64,000 nt of DNA, taken from assembly GCA_019359515.1 (NCBI GenBank), contig JAHHHC010000025.1, forward strand, positions 1-64,000. Reading direction: 5' to 3'. Both the position numbers and the translations under genes were made by a program. The notes under the pieces are model-generated. The model did not search any database. It was not told where the DNA came from and was given only the letters and a program-made list of their open reading frames with translations. Of this stretch, positions 37,047-46,105 are shown piece by piece. Numbering within the stretch: position 1 is the first letter of the stretch; each line of letters begins with the position of its first letter. This DNA is from Desmonostoc vinosum HA7617-LM4 (GTDB lineage Bacteria > Cyanobacteriota > Cyanobacteriia > Cyanobacteriales > Nostocaceae).

Positions 37047-39014
37047 ATGAAATCCCCACCTTCTGCAAATTCTTGGAATGGTCGCTTTATGGGTGATAAC
37101 CAGCGATACCGTTTGGAAAAACGGTTAGGCGGGGGTGGTATGGGAGAAGTTTACCTAGCAACAGACACCCGTGTAGGTCAACAAGTAGCGTTAAAGTTGC
37201 TCAAAGATACGCTGGTGGCATCACAAGAGATGAGAAAGCGTTTTGAGCGCGAAATATCAGTCTGTGCTGCCCTGCAAAGCGATCATATTGTTAAGATTAG
37301 TGACTGTGGAGTCACTCCAGAAGGCTATCCATTCTATGTAATGGAATATTTGCGTGGGCAAACTCTACGGGAACTACTGCTGCGTGAGCGACGGTTGTCT
37401 GTTGAGCGGACTGTAAAGATTATGGCGCAGGTTTGTAAGGGTCTACAGCTTGCCCATCAAGGAATAAATTTACAACGGGAAGGCACAAAAAGCATCGAGC
37501 ATATCCAAGTCGTTCATCGTGACTTGAAGCCAGATAATATTTTTTTAATCCCCACAGATTTAGGAGAGTGGGTAAAAATATTAGATTTTGGTGTGGCTAA
37601 AATCCGTGATGAGTCTTCAGACCGTAGCAATATCACCAATATCACCAGTACATTCATCGGGACATTTCGCTACGCAGCACCTGAGCAAATCCAAAGTGAT
37701 AAGAACTTGGATGCTAGGGGCGATATTTATAGCTTGGGGATTATCCTCTATGAAATGCTGAGTACAGCAGATCCCTTTGGTATAGGTAATAAGGGTAATA
37801 ATGTCAGTGAAGCTTCTTGGGTATTGGCTCATGCTTATGAACCACCAAAACCGCTGCGATCGCAACCAGGATGTCAAGATTTGCCTGTAGAATTGGAAGC
37901 TGTAGTCTTAAAATGTCTCCAAAAAAATCCTAATGAGCGGTTTGCATCAGTAGAAGCATTAAATCAGGCTTTGCAAGCCGCAGTTAGACCTATAACTGGG
38001 TCTAATTTCCCACCCGCATCCAATAATAGTCAACCCCAGTCTCCCTTGGGCCAAGGTTCCAACCAAGAAACGATTTCTAGACCGTTGAACTCAGCAGAAA
38101 CCATTCAGCGTCCGCACCCAGGTTCAAATCACGAAACGTTTCCCAGACCGTTGAACCCAGTTGACTATAACCAGCAAGCAGAAACCATTCAGCGTCCGCA
38201 ACCTTTACACAACCAAGGTTCCAATCACGAAACGCTTCCTAGACCGTTGAACCCGGTTGACTATAACCAGCAAGCAGAAACTATTCAGCGTCCACAACCT
38301 TTGCCCAACCAAGGTGCAAATCACGAAACGATTCCCAGACCGTTGAACCCGGTTGAATACAACCAACCTGTGAATCATCCCCAGCCAGGGCAACCGGACG
38401 CAACATTATATCAACCCAAACCAGCACCCAACCCCAGCACTCAGCCAGGGCAACCGGACGCAACATTATATCAACCCAAAACAGCCCCCAACCCCAGCAC
38501 TCAGCCAGGGCAACCGGACGCGACATTATATCAACCCAAGCCAGCCCCCAACCCCAGCACTCAGCCAGGGCAACCGGATGCAACATTATATCAACCCAAA
38601 CCAGCACCCAACACCAACACTCAGCCAGGGCAACCGGACGCAACATTATATCAACCCAAACCAGCCCCCAACACCAACACTCAGCCAGGGCGACCGGATG
38701 CAACATTATATCAACCCAAACCAGCACCCAACCCCAGCACTCAGCCAGGGCGACCGGATGCAACATTATATCAGCCAAGATCAACATCTAACGCTGATAC
38801 TCCACAAAGGCGACCGGATGCGACCATTTTTCAGCCCAGAAGTCATGACCAGCAACCTCAAAAAACCTCTGGAAGTCTCTTCCGTAATTTAGGAATAGCT
38901 GTTGCTGCTCTTTTGGTTGCAATATTGGCGCTCTCTCTCATATACAATTACTTGCAATCCCGTAAAGATTTAGACAACGAAAAAGGTTTGCCGAATACCA
39001 ATCAGGTACAATAA
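37047..39014 (+). CDS. Membrane Ser/Thr protein kinase with Thr-containing tandem repeats
   Basis: 655 residues; ATG 37047 is preceded by AGGATGGG. The PknB-like kinase domain (about 21-300) is intact: GGGGMGEVY loop, K50 in VALKLL, VHRDLKPDN with D159, and DFG with D180. Residues about 315-445 hold four units around NHETxPRPLNPV and AETIQRP. Residues about 447-595 hold eight 20-residue units around PGQPDATLYQPKPAPNPSTQ. One membrane segment (about 615-638, NLGIAVAALLVAILALSLIYN) precedes a short C-terminal tail. The kinase should be cytoplasmic with its repeats. It heads a same-strand group with the next two genes and diverges from the AAA/DUF4255 operon. Confidence 0.95.
   Translation: MKSPPSANSWNGRFMGDNQRYRLEKRLGGGGMGEVYLATDTRVGQQVALKLLKDTLVASQEMRKRFEREISVCAALQSDHIVKISDCGVTPEGYPFYVMEYLRGQTLRELLLRERRLSVERTVKIMAQVCKGLQLAHQGINLQREGTKSIEHIQVVHRDLKPDNIFLIPTDLGEWVKILDFGVAKIRDESSDRSNITNITSTFIGTFRYAAPEQIQSDKNLDARGDIYSLGIILYEMLSTADPFGIGNKGNNVSEASWVLAHAYEPPKPLRSQPGCQDLPVELEAVVLKCLQKNPNERFASVEALNQALQAAVRPITGSNFPPASNNSQPQSPLGQGSNQETISRPLNSAETIQRPHPGSNHETFPRPLNPVDYNQQAETIQRPQPLHNQGSNHETLPRPLNPVDYNQQAETIQRPQPLPNQGANHETIPRPLNPVEYNQPVNHPQPGQPDATLYQPKPAPNPSTQPGQPDATLYQPKTAPNPSTQPGQPDATLYQPKPAPNPSTQPGQPDATLYQPKPAPNTNTQPGQPDATLYQPKPAPNTNTQPGRPDATLYQPKPAPNPSTQPGRPDATLYQPRSTSNADTPQRRPDATIFQPRSHDQQPQKTSGSLFRNLGIAVAALLVAILALSLIYNYLQSRKDLDNEKGLPNTNQVQ
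38385..38830 (+). repeat. 60-bp tandem repeat inside the kinase gene
   Basis: Eight in-frame units with a period of exactly 60 bp; each contains GACGCAACATTATATCAACC or a close variant. The last two units are the most divergent. The antisense frame is open for 168 codons only because of this periodicity. Confidence 0.95.
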
Positions 39015-39449
39015 TTTTCGACTGTCGCGGCGATCGCATGGTTAAATTATGTCTACGAACGTGGTGTGGGCCTAAAAACCCGCACCGAACAGGCGAGACG
39101 CCCATTCCACAAGAGTTTGGTCATGTATTATTTTTATCTTGTCAAGCCAGTAGTAGTGTGATATAATGTCCGGCTAATCACTTATCATAAAAATTTCTCC
39201 GCGTCCCCGCGTCTCCCTATCCCCGCGTCAGCCCAATCATAAGTCTTTAAACAGACATGATACGACCGGCCTAAAATGCTGCGAGAAATTTTTAAGTTTA
39301 TTTAGCGCTAAAGCACAACTACGAACATTTTCTACTACACTAATTGAGCCTTGCTATGCCAGTGGGAGAAGTTTAGTACTAAACTTCTCTTAGATATTAT
39401 TTGTTTGTTAATACTACAAGTTCTGCATAATTCTAAACATATAATTAAA
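39015..39449. other. Intergenic between the kinase gene and the WD40-protein gene
   Basis: Contains an AAAACCCGCACCGAACAGGCGAGACGCCC segment and a CCGCGTCCCCGCGTC repeat (39198-39232). No clear terminator. It may hold a promoter for the next gene. Confidence 0.5.
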
Positions 39450-41681
39450 ATGGATCAAAATGTTATCAATGCTAGCCTTTCTACTCAGAATTTAACCTTT
39501 CGTCCAGGCGCTTATCCGAGTACATTTGAGGTAACTGTCAACAATGACAGTAATCAATTTGCCAACTTTCAGATAGAAATCTTGGCAGCGGGAGAAATCC
39601 GCAATCCAGAGTATCGCTGGTATAAACTGGAACCAGAAGTTGCAGCAGCTAAACCTCCTGGAAGTAGTACCATATTTCAAGTTTTTATATTTAATACACC
39701 TATTCCTGGATTTGTCGGTCTGGTGAATTTGACGGTGAATATTTTTTCACCACAATTAGGACAACAGCGCAGGCTGTTAATGCGTTTGAAAATTGAGGCA
39801 GACAACACACCAACACATTTGAGTGTAGAGTTGCCTGTGCGAGAATTTCAAGTATATCCTCGCAATTGCATAGATATACCAGTACGAGTGCGAAACTTGG
39901 GTCAACAAAGTACAAATGTTGTACTACGTTTTGTAGGTGTAAATTTATCTTGGTTAGTCGGTAGTGCAGAACGGCGGTTAACGATAGACCCAGTCAGTCA
40001 AACAGAAGCATCGTTTCAATGTCAACCGCCATCGGTAGTGCAAGCACCTAGTCAAAATTATCCCTTTACCGTTGAAGCCACAAGCAGTAATGGATACCCT
40101 GCCAGTGCGGAAGGAAATCTCGAAGTTTTGCCGGTGGGTTTTATCGAATTTGCCACAACACAAAAATCTCAAACACTCCCCAGCAATGGCCGCTGGTTGC
40201 CGAATTGGAAGGCTAATACAGCCTCTTTTGATTTAATATTTAAAAATGCTAGCAACCTGAATCAAGAAATTAATGTGCAGATTCAGGGGCGAGACTGGCG
40301 CAAATGTAGTTTTAAGAAGTCGCCGGAAACAGCTAATCTCGGTTCTGGAGAGACAACCAAAATCGTTTTAGATGCCAAAACCAAACGTCCTTGGGTGGGA
40401 ATAGGTAAAACACTCCTGCTGGAAGCCAAATCGGAACTATCCGACCAACGCCTGGGTAGCACAGACCCCGCAACGCAGACTTTAGAATTGCGGGTTTTGC
40501 CAATTATACCTTTATGGTTACAACTAGCAGCGATCGCATTACTAGCAGCACTATTATTATGGTTACTGAATCCAGAGGCAATTACACATACTCGCTCCGT
40601 TAACTCAGTGCGGTTCAATGGTACTGGCTTATCTGTGGTCAGTGGCTCAGATGATTGCACAATCAGACTCTGGCGACCAGGAAACAACAGCTTAGAGCCT
40701 GATGAAAGAGTAACATATCCTGGGCAACCTATTGCTTGCGATCGCCAGCAAAAGCCCAAAGGCTTAATGGCAATTACCGACGACGCCGTACAAGTCTTGC
40801 GTTTTACTCCAGTCGAAAATAATCGTCTGGCCGTTGGTTTAGATAATGGAGTCATCGAACTTAGAGATGTCCCCACAGGTGCAAAAATTAGCGAACTGCA
40901 AGACAGCAAAGACCCCAAAGCCAGAGGTGATAGAGTCTTTGACCTAGCATTTACCTCCAACTCACTAAAGTTATTCAGTGGCTATGGCAGTGGCAAAGTC
41001 AGAGTTTGGTCAAGACCATCAATTAATCAAGATTTTCAGCCAGAACCACAACAAATACTCGACATCCAAGATAGATTAAGCCTCTCAGGCTTCCAAGTTC
41101 GCGCTCTTACTCTCAGTCCAGATGCCAAAACCTTAGCTATTGCTGGCAACTACAAGCGTTTCATGTTGTGGCAGTGGAACCAAAATCAACCTGATGATAA
41201 ATCTCAAGGTTTATCAGTGCAAAGTCTCGAAAAACTAGACCAAAGAGTCGGCATTCAAGACTTTGTTTGGGCTTTGGCCTTTGCTCCCAACTCACAAGAA
41301 AAAATCCTGGCCACCTCTGACTCTGCTGGTTACATCACGATTTGGAATTTAAATCAATGCCAAATTGCACCCAATCCACAACAGCAAGTAAAAGACCTAA
41401 ATTGCTTACCCTTAGACCGCTGGGCAGCGTCAACAACATCAGTACGGACTCTCATATTTAGCGAAGATGGCCGTACACTAGTCAGCGGCACAGATGATGG
41501 ACGAGTGGTGGTTTGGAACTTAACTTCTGAATATAAGCTAGACAAAACCAGAGCCGCAGAAGGCAAAACAATTTATAAAACCTCTAAAAAAATTAATAGT
41601 GTTGACTTAAAAACTAATCAAACAACCACAGTTGTCAGTGGTAGTGAAGATTTTCAAGTCAAGCTACACCGCATCAATTAA
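39450..41681 (+). CDS. Membrane protein with Ig-like N-terminal and WD40-like C-terminal domains
   Basis: 743 residues from ATG 39450, chosen because the conserved MDQNVINASL start follows an unlikely hydrophobic extension. Residues 1-340 are beta-rich with three Ig-like/NEW3-type units (FRPGAYPSTFEVTVNN; VRVRNLGQQSTNVVLRF). One membrane segment (about 350-375, PLWLQLAAIALLAALLLWLL) follows. Then comes a WD40-like beta-propeller: HTRSVNSVRFNGTGLSVVSGSDDCTIRLW, and later GRTLVSGTDDGRVVVWNL. The gene ends 13 bp before the next one. Likely a scaffold acting with the neighbouring kinase; no catalytic residues seen. Confidence 0.9.
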   Translation: MDQNVINASLSTQNLTFRPGAYPSTFEVTVNNDSNQFANFQIEILAAGEIRNPEYRWYKLEPEVAAAKPPGSSTIFQVFIFNTPIPGFVGLVNLTVNIFSPQLGQQRRLLMRLKIEADNTPTHLSVELPVREFQVYPRNCIDIPVRVRNLGQQSTNVVLRFVGVNLSWLVGSAERRLTIDPVSQTEASFQCQPPSVVQAPSQNYPFTVEATSSNGYPASAEGNLEVLPVGFIEFATTQKSQTLPSNGRWLPNWKANTASFDLIFKNASNLNQEINVQIQGRDWRKCSFKKSPETANLGSGETTKIVLDAKTKRPWVGIGKTLLLEAKSELSDQRLGSTDPATQTLELRVLPIIPLWLQLAAIALLAALLLWLLNPEAITHTRSVNSVRFNGTGLSVVSGSDDCTIRLWRPGNNSLEPDERVTYPGQPIACDRQQKPKGLMAITDDAVQVLRFTPVENNRLAVGLDNGVIELRDVPTGAKISELQDSKDPKARGDRVFDLAFTSNSLKLFSGYGSGKVRVWSRPSINQDFQPEPQQILDIQDRLSLSGFQVRALTLSPDAKTLAIAGNYKRFMLWQWNQNQPDDKSQGLSVQSLEKLDQRVGIQDFVWALAFAPNSQEKILATSDSAGYITIWNLNQCQIAPNPQQQVKDLNCLPLDRWAASTTSVRTLIFSEDGRTLVSGTDDGRVVVWNLTSEYKLDKTRAAEGKTIYKTSKKINSVDLKTNQTTTVVSGSEDFQVKLHRIN

Positions 41682-41694
41682 GGGAGTCAATAAC

Positions 41695-44013
41695 ATGCAA
41701 GCTCAGTTTAATCCACTGAAAGTGATTATCAACCCACCTGGAATACAGTTTGGAATGCCAGGAGATACTATTGAACTTCATGCTGTTGTCATCAACGAGG
41801 GAAATCAGAGCGCTGTTATTGACTTATATTTCGCCTTTGATGAGACATTTCAAAACGTCACCGGCTGGTCTAATTCTCCCAGAGAAAGTATCGCGCTAGC
41901 CCCGCAACAAAATAGCGATGAAGTCACATTTGAGTTTCAAATTCCTATTGATGCTCTCCCAGGCACCTATGACTACACTCTAGTTATAGATGCTCCTCAG
42001 CATTATCCCCAAGATACTCCAATAAATTTCTCCCGCCAATTAAAAATTCTCCTCAAAGAACAGACTGTAATTCGGATAAACGACCCGACATTTTCTATTC
42101 AACCTAACACTAACCCCGACAAGCCATTAATTTTTGATCCTAATCAACCTTTACAACTAGAGGTGATAGTTGACAACCGCTCTAATGTAGTAGACCGTTT
42201 CCGCTTAAGTTGCCCAGATTTAGACGATGACTGGTTTACAATCAGATATCCCATCACAGGATTTGAGGGATTAGGATTATTGTCTGGGCCGAATGCACTA
42301 GAACTTAACCCAGGTTCTCAAGGTCAAATATTATTGCAATTTCATCCACCAGGAGACACCCTCGCAGGAAGCTACTCTCCAACAATTCGCTTACATTCAG
42401 AAAGCTATCCAGAACTGGTACTGTTAGATTTAGTTTATATCCAAATCCCCACAATTTATCGCCTCGATATACAACTGAACACTATTTTGGGAAAAGTTAG
42501 TCGCAGTCCTGGCAAGTATGAATTATCAGTAGCGAACCGAGGTAATATTGTCCGCGAACTCACATTTGATGCTCAAAGTCGAGATGAAGACGAACTGTGT
42601 ACATATCAATTTGAGCTTGATGAAGCCAGATTATTACCTAGTAAAGGCACTGACATCAATCTCATAGTCAAACCTAAATCTTGGTGGCGACGGCCATGGT
42701 TTGGTAATGGATTATCTCTGAATTTTCAAGTTGATATTCAAGACAAACAAAGTTTACCTTTACCTGATACCTTACCTCAAGGAACTTTGGTATGGAAACC
42801 ACGTCCTTGGTGGCAACTTTTACTATTAATCTTAACAGCTTTGCTGTTATTAGGGGGCATAGGATATATCATTTGGCGCAGCTTAAATCCTGACCCTTTA
42901 AGATTAGAAAATTTCCGAGCCAACGCCCCCCAAATCACTGAGGGTGAGGATGAGGTAGCTTTGAGTTGGGAGATTCACAACTATAAACAACTACAAAAGC
43001 TAGTGCTAATAGTCAAAGGCCCAAAACCCGCTCAGCGTACCTATGAAGTCAAAGATGGTATACCTGTTGAACTAGGCAAAAAAAGCGCGAACGAAATACC
43101 TGCTTGTCAAATACAAGACCAACAAGAACTAGTTTGTAATAATGTGAAAACTGGAGTCAATACCAGAGGAAGTTATACCTTTGAACTCCAAGCTTCTTAT
43201 CGCAAAGGATTACCAATTTTTTCCCGGCAAACTCAAGACATCACCCGCAGTACTCAAGTAGAAATAACAGAAAGACCAATTCCCGAAGTCACTGATTTTA
43301 AGACAGACAAACCACAATATCAAAAAGGCCAAAATATACTTTTAAGTTGGGCGATCGCTCGTCCATTATTACTTGCACAAGTGCAAATTGCTGGTAATAA
43401 AGATGATGGGACATCGTTTGGACAACCAATTATTTATAAATTTAGTCAAGGCAATATTCAAGACCCTAAACTCAAAAATCTTTGCAAGCAAGAAAACCAA
43501 CAACTACAATGTACAAATGTTCCCATCAATGCCTCTCAAGTCGGGAAATTTACTTTTGAACTCAAAGCTATTCCCAACAACGGTAGCGATAAAGTTAATT
43601 CTAAAAAAGCGGAACCTACTGTCGAAATATCACCGAAACCCTTTAAGATCGTCTCCTTCACTATTAATGGTAGCGAGCAACCAAACGTAGTTCTTAAAGA
43701 AGGAGAATTTGCAAATTTGGCTTGGAAAGTAGGGGGAGAAGACATCCAGGTGAAACTTCTTCCCTATGGGAATGATGTGTCCCCAACAGGCTCAATTAGG
43801 CTACCAGTTAATCAAGCTTTCCCATCTGAAATTGGACTGCAAGTAAATGATATATCCGGTAAGCGACAATCCCAACAAAAAGGATTCGCAATTACAGTGA
43901 TGAAAAAAGTAGTGCCAACTCCAACACCCACCCCTAACCCAATTCCACCTCTACCTTCAACCAACAATAATCCCTTAAGATCTAATCCCCTACCTCAGAA
44001 ACCAGTGCGGTAA
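41695..44013 (+). CDS. Membrane protein with tandem Ig-like domains
   Basis: 772 residues from ATG 41695, with AAGGGAG nine bases upstream. The N-terminal half has at least three Ig-like units and resembles the N-terminal part of the preceding protein (VINEGNQSAVIDLYF; VANRGNIVRELTF). One membrane segment (about 375-400, WWQLLLLILTALLLLGGIGYIIW) precedes further beta domains with a repeated pattern (KLVLIVKGPKPAQ; LAQVQIAGNKDDG). The tail is Pro-rich (PTPTPTPNPIPPLP). Same operon as the WD40-like protein, with no enzyme motif. Function unknown. Confidence 0.88.
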   Translation: MQAQFNPLKVIINPPGIQFGMPGDTIELHAVVINEGNQSAVIDLYFAFDETFQNVTGWSNSPRESIALAPQQNSDEVTFEFQIPIDALPGTYDYTLVIDAPQHYPQDTPINFSRQLKILLKEQTVIRINDPTFSIQPNTNPDKPLIFDPNQPLQLEVIVDNRSNVVDRFRLSCPDLDDDWFTIRYPITGFEGLGLLSGPNALELNPGSQGQILLQFHPPGDTLAGSYSPTIRLHSESYPELVLLDLVYIQIPTIYRLDIQLNTILGKVSRSPGKYELSVANRGNIVRELTFDAQSRDEDELCTYQFELDEARLLPSKGTDINLIVKPKSWWRRPWFGNGLSLNFQVDIQDKQSLPLPDTLPQGTLVWKPRPWWQLLLLILTALLLLGGIGYIIWRSLNPDPLRLENFRANAPQITEGEDEVALSWEIHNYKQLQKLVLIVKGPKPAQRTYEVKDGIPVELGKKSANEIPACQIQDQQELVCNNVKTGVNTRGSYTFELQASYRKGLPIFSRQTQDITRSTQVEITERPIPEVTDFKTDKPQYQKGQNILLSWAIARPLLLAQVQIAGNKDDGTSFGQPIIYKFSQGNIQDPKLKNLCKQENQQLQCTNVPINASQVGKFTFELKAIPNNGSDKVNSKKAEPTVEISPKPFKIVSFTINGSEQPNVVLKEGEFANLAWKVGGEDIQVKLLPYGNDVSPTGSIRLPVNQAFPSEIGLQVNDISGKRQSQQKGFAITVMKKVVPTPTPTPNPIPPLPSTNNNPLRSNPLPQKPVR

Positions 44014-44149
44014 AGGTGGCGAAGTTTACTGTTGCCTGTTCCCTGCCTTGGCATAGCCTCGAAATTCTAAGCTAATCGTCATTGAAATTACATCTTTGCG
44101 TCTTTGGGTAACGCTCCTTGTATACCTACATATTTGATTGAAAAGTCTA

Positions 44150-44460
44150 AATTAATACTAAAATAGGCGATTAGAAATCGCGACTATACAGACAAAACCC
44201 ACCTCCGTGGGTTTCAAGAACTCAATTTTCTATGTTTTCCAAAGGAGGTAGACTTCGCTTGTGTAGTAGCGAATTATATTCGCCCAAAACTTTTAAAACA
44301 TCCTCTTAATTACGAATTACGTTAGCAAAGCGGTAGCGAGTCCTCGATAGCGTTAGCGAAGCGGTAGCGAGGTACGAGCGTCAGCGTAAAGCCTACGGCA
44401 TAGCTTCGCTTAGAGCGACACAGGAGCGTCGCGTCATTACGAATTACGAATTATTTAATC
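44150..44460. repeat. Family A repeat (inverted) plus AGCG-type and ATTACGA repeats
   Basis: 44150-44310 is the reverse complement of 3528-3715 with few changes. It is followed by GCAAAGCGGTAGCGAGTCCTC units, the AAAGCCTACGGCATAGC core, CACAGGAGCGTCGCG and ATTACGAATT heptads. The order is the same as at 19012-19285 and 59640-59810. Confidence 0.9.
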
Positions 44461-44490
44461 TCTGGTTATAGATTAAAAGAAAAGGCAAAC

Positions 44491-45042
44491 TCAAGTTTTT
44501 GAAACTTCATTATATTGCTCTAAAAGAGTTTCTATACTGGCATTATGATCCAAGAAAGAAAATAAATGCCAGTAGCGGAGTTTACCTTCTTGATCTAATA
44601 CAAATTGAGCGGGTAAAGGCGCTCCTAAAGCCTGCCCTACTTGATAAGCACGAAATACCCTACAACTAGGATCGCTCAATAAGGGCATTTTTAACCCCAA
44701 ATCTCTCACAACTATTTGACTCTGTTTTTCATCAGTACTAGTAATCATCAAAACTTCTACACCGCGATTTTTAAATTGCTCATAGTTCTCATTTAAAGCT
44801 TTGATATGAGGAAAACAAAATGGGCAATATTGCTTTTCAGTAAATATCCGCGTGAAGGCAAGTAATACTGGTTGCTTACCTCTGTAGTCGGATAATTTTA
44901 CTAATGTTCCATTGGTAATATCTGGCAGTTGAAAATCTGGTGTTCCTACTCCCAATCTGAGGGAATTGATCGCTGGAACTGGCAAAAAATTACGCAAAAA
45001 GCGCTCATTGAATAAGCCGCTAAAATCATTTGAAGTCAGCAT
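44491..45042 (-). CDS. Peroxiredoxin-like thiol protein with CPFC motif
   Basis: 183 residues, AhpC-TSA/redoxin thioredoxin fold. The core is [32 protein letters not shown] with Cys73 and Cys76 in YCPFCFPH. The C-x-x-C at the active site resembles thioredoxin-like oxidoreductases more than classical peroxiredoxins, which have Pxxx(T/S)xxC. The C-terminal half (SDPSCRVFRAYQVG) has a further Cys. It may reduce peroxides or disulfides. It lies 258 bp downstream of a typical 2-Cys peroxiredoxin on the same strand. Confidence 0.88.
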   Translation of the reverse strand: MLTSNDFSGLFNERFLRNFLPVPAINSLRLGVGTPDFQLPDITNGTLVKLSDYRGKQPVLLAFTRIFTEKQYCPFCFPHIKALNENYEQFKNRGVEVLMITSTDEKQSQIVVRDLGLKMPLLSDPSCRVFRAYQVGQALGAPLPAQFVLDQEGKLRYWHLFSFLDHNASIETLLEQYNEVSKT

Positions 45043-45300
45043 TTTTTGATGGATTGGGATGGGAATTGGGGAGAGATTTTTATGCCGTCGTTTTGTGATT
45101 TATCACATGACGTGTTTGTTTTGCAATATCGCCATAGATAATCGACCGATGAAAAAACCACAGACAGACATTTAACTTAACACTAAGTATATCTATGTTT
45201 ATCTGTGGTTATTATTAATTGTGTCTTAAGTGTATTTAAAGGTATCAGGGATGCAGATATTGAGATTCGGAAAGATTTTCCCAATTCACAGTTCCAATCC

Positions 45301-45912
45301 CTAAACCGCAGAGAAGTATACTTTAGACTTCACTGGATCAGGGTTCATTGTCTTATCCCCAGGTTGCCAACCAGCTGGGCAAACCTCATCTGGATGAGAC
45401 TGAACGTATTGAATTGCTTGTAATGTCCGCAGAGTTTCATCAACACTGCGACCAAAAGCTAGGTTGTTAATAGTAGCGTGCTGTATGATACCATCTTTGT
45501 CGATGATGAACAGACCACGCAAAGCAATGCCTGCTGCTGGGTCAAGCACATTGTAGGCAGCGCTAATCTCTTTCTTGATGTCGGAGACCAGAGGATAATT
45601 CAAATCACCGACGCCACCAGACTTGCGATCAGTTTGAATCCAAGCGAGGTGGGAGAACTCGCTATCAACGGAAGCCCCAAGGATTTCCGTATTAATTTTC
45701 TTGAATTCTTCGTAGCGATCGCTAAATGCTGTGATTTCAGTAGGGCAAACAAAGGTAAAGTCTAGGGGGTAGAAAAACAGGATGACATACTTGCCGCGAT
45801 AGTCGGAAAGTTTAATTGTCTTAAATTCCTGATCTACTACAGCCGTTGCTGTGAAATCGGGAGCCTGTTGACCAACGCGGAGGCTTCCTTCTATTCCGTA
45901 AGTGAGGGACAT
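45301..45912 (-). CDS. Typical 2-Cys peroxiredoxin
   Basis: 203 residues, full length. Peroxidatic Cys56 lies in [18 protein letters not shown] and resolving Cys178 in [15 protein letters not shown]. The C-terminal YF of the sensitive (floodgate) type appears in VYFSAV. It reduces hydrogen peroxide and alkyl peroxides with thioredoxin, as chloroplast and cyanobacterial 2-Cys enzymes do. ATTCTCCTTCG upstream gives a GAAGGAGAA ribosome-binding site. Confidence 0.96.
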   Translation of the reverse strand: MSLTYGIEGSLRVGQQAPDFTATAVVDQEFKTIKLSDYRGKYVILFFYPLDFTFVCPTEITAFSDRYEEFKKINTEILGASVDSEFSHLAWIQTDRKSGGVGDLNYPLVSDIKKEISAAYNVLDPAAGIALRGLFIIDKDGIIQHATINNLAFGRSVDETLRTLQAIQYVQSHPDEVCPAGWQPGDKTMNPDPVKSKVYFSAV

Positions 45913-46105
45913 TAACCTAATTCTCCTTCGACTTATATCCGTTTAATAGCGTTGGAATTTGGGTCAAGTAAAACTCACCCATCCACGCTGTCATCCTTTT
46001 GAGTACGCAGTCCCCTACGCAGGGTTTCCCTCCGTAGGGGCTGACTCACAGTTTAATTACGATCTGTTACGACTATATCATAGTCATAACGATTTTGAGT
46101 AACCA

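Noticed and set aside
38281-38787. 168-codon antisense frame in the kinase gene
   Set aside because: Its length comes from the exact 60-bp period of the repeats; the peptide is a monotonous repeat without family features.
40283-40960. 225-codon antisense frame inside the WD40-like gene
   Set aside because: The sense strand encodes a clear multidomain protein and the antisense frame has no recognisable domain.
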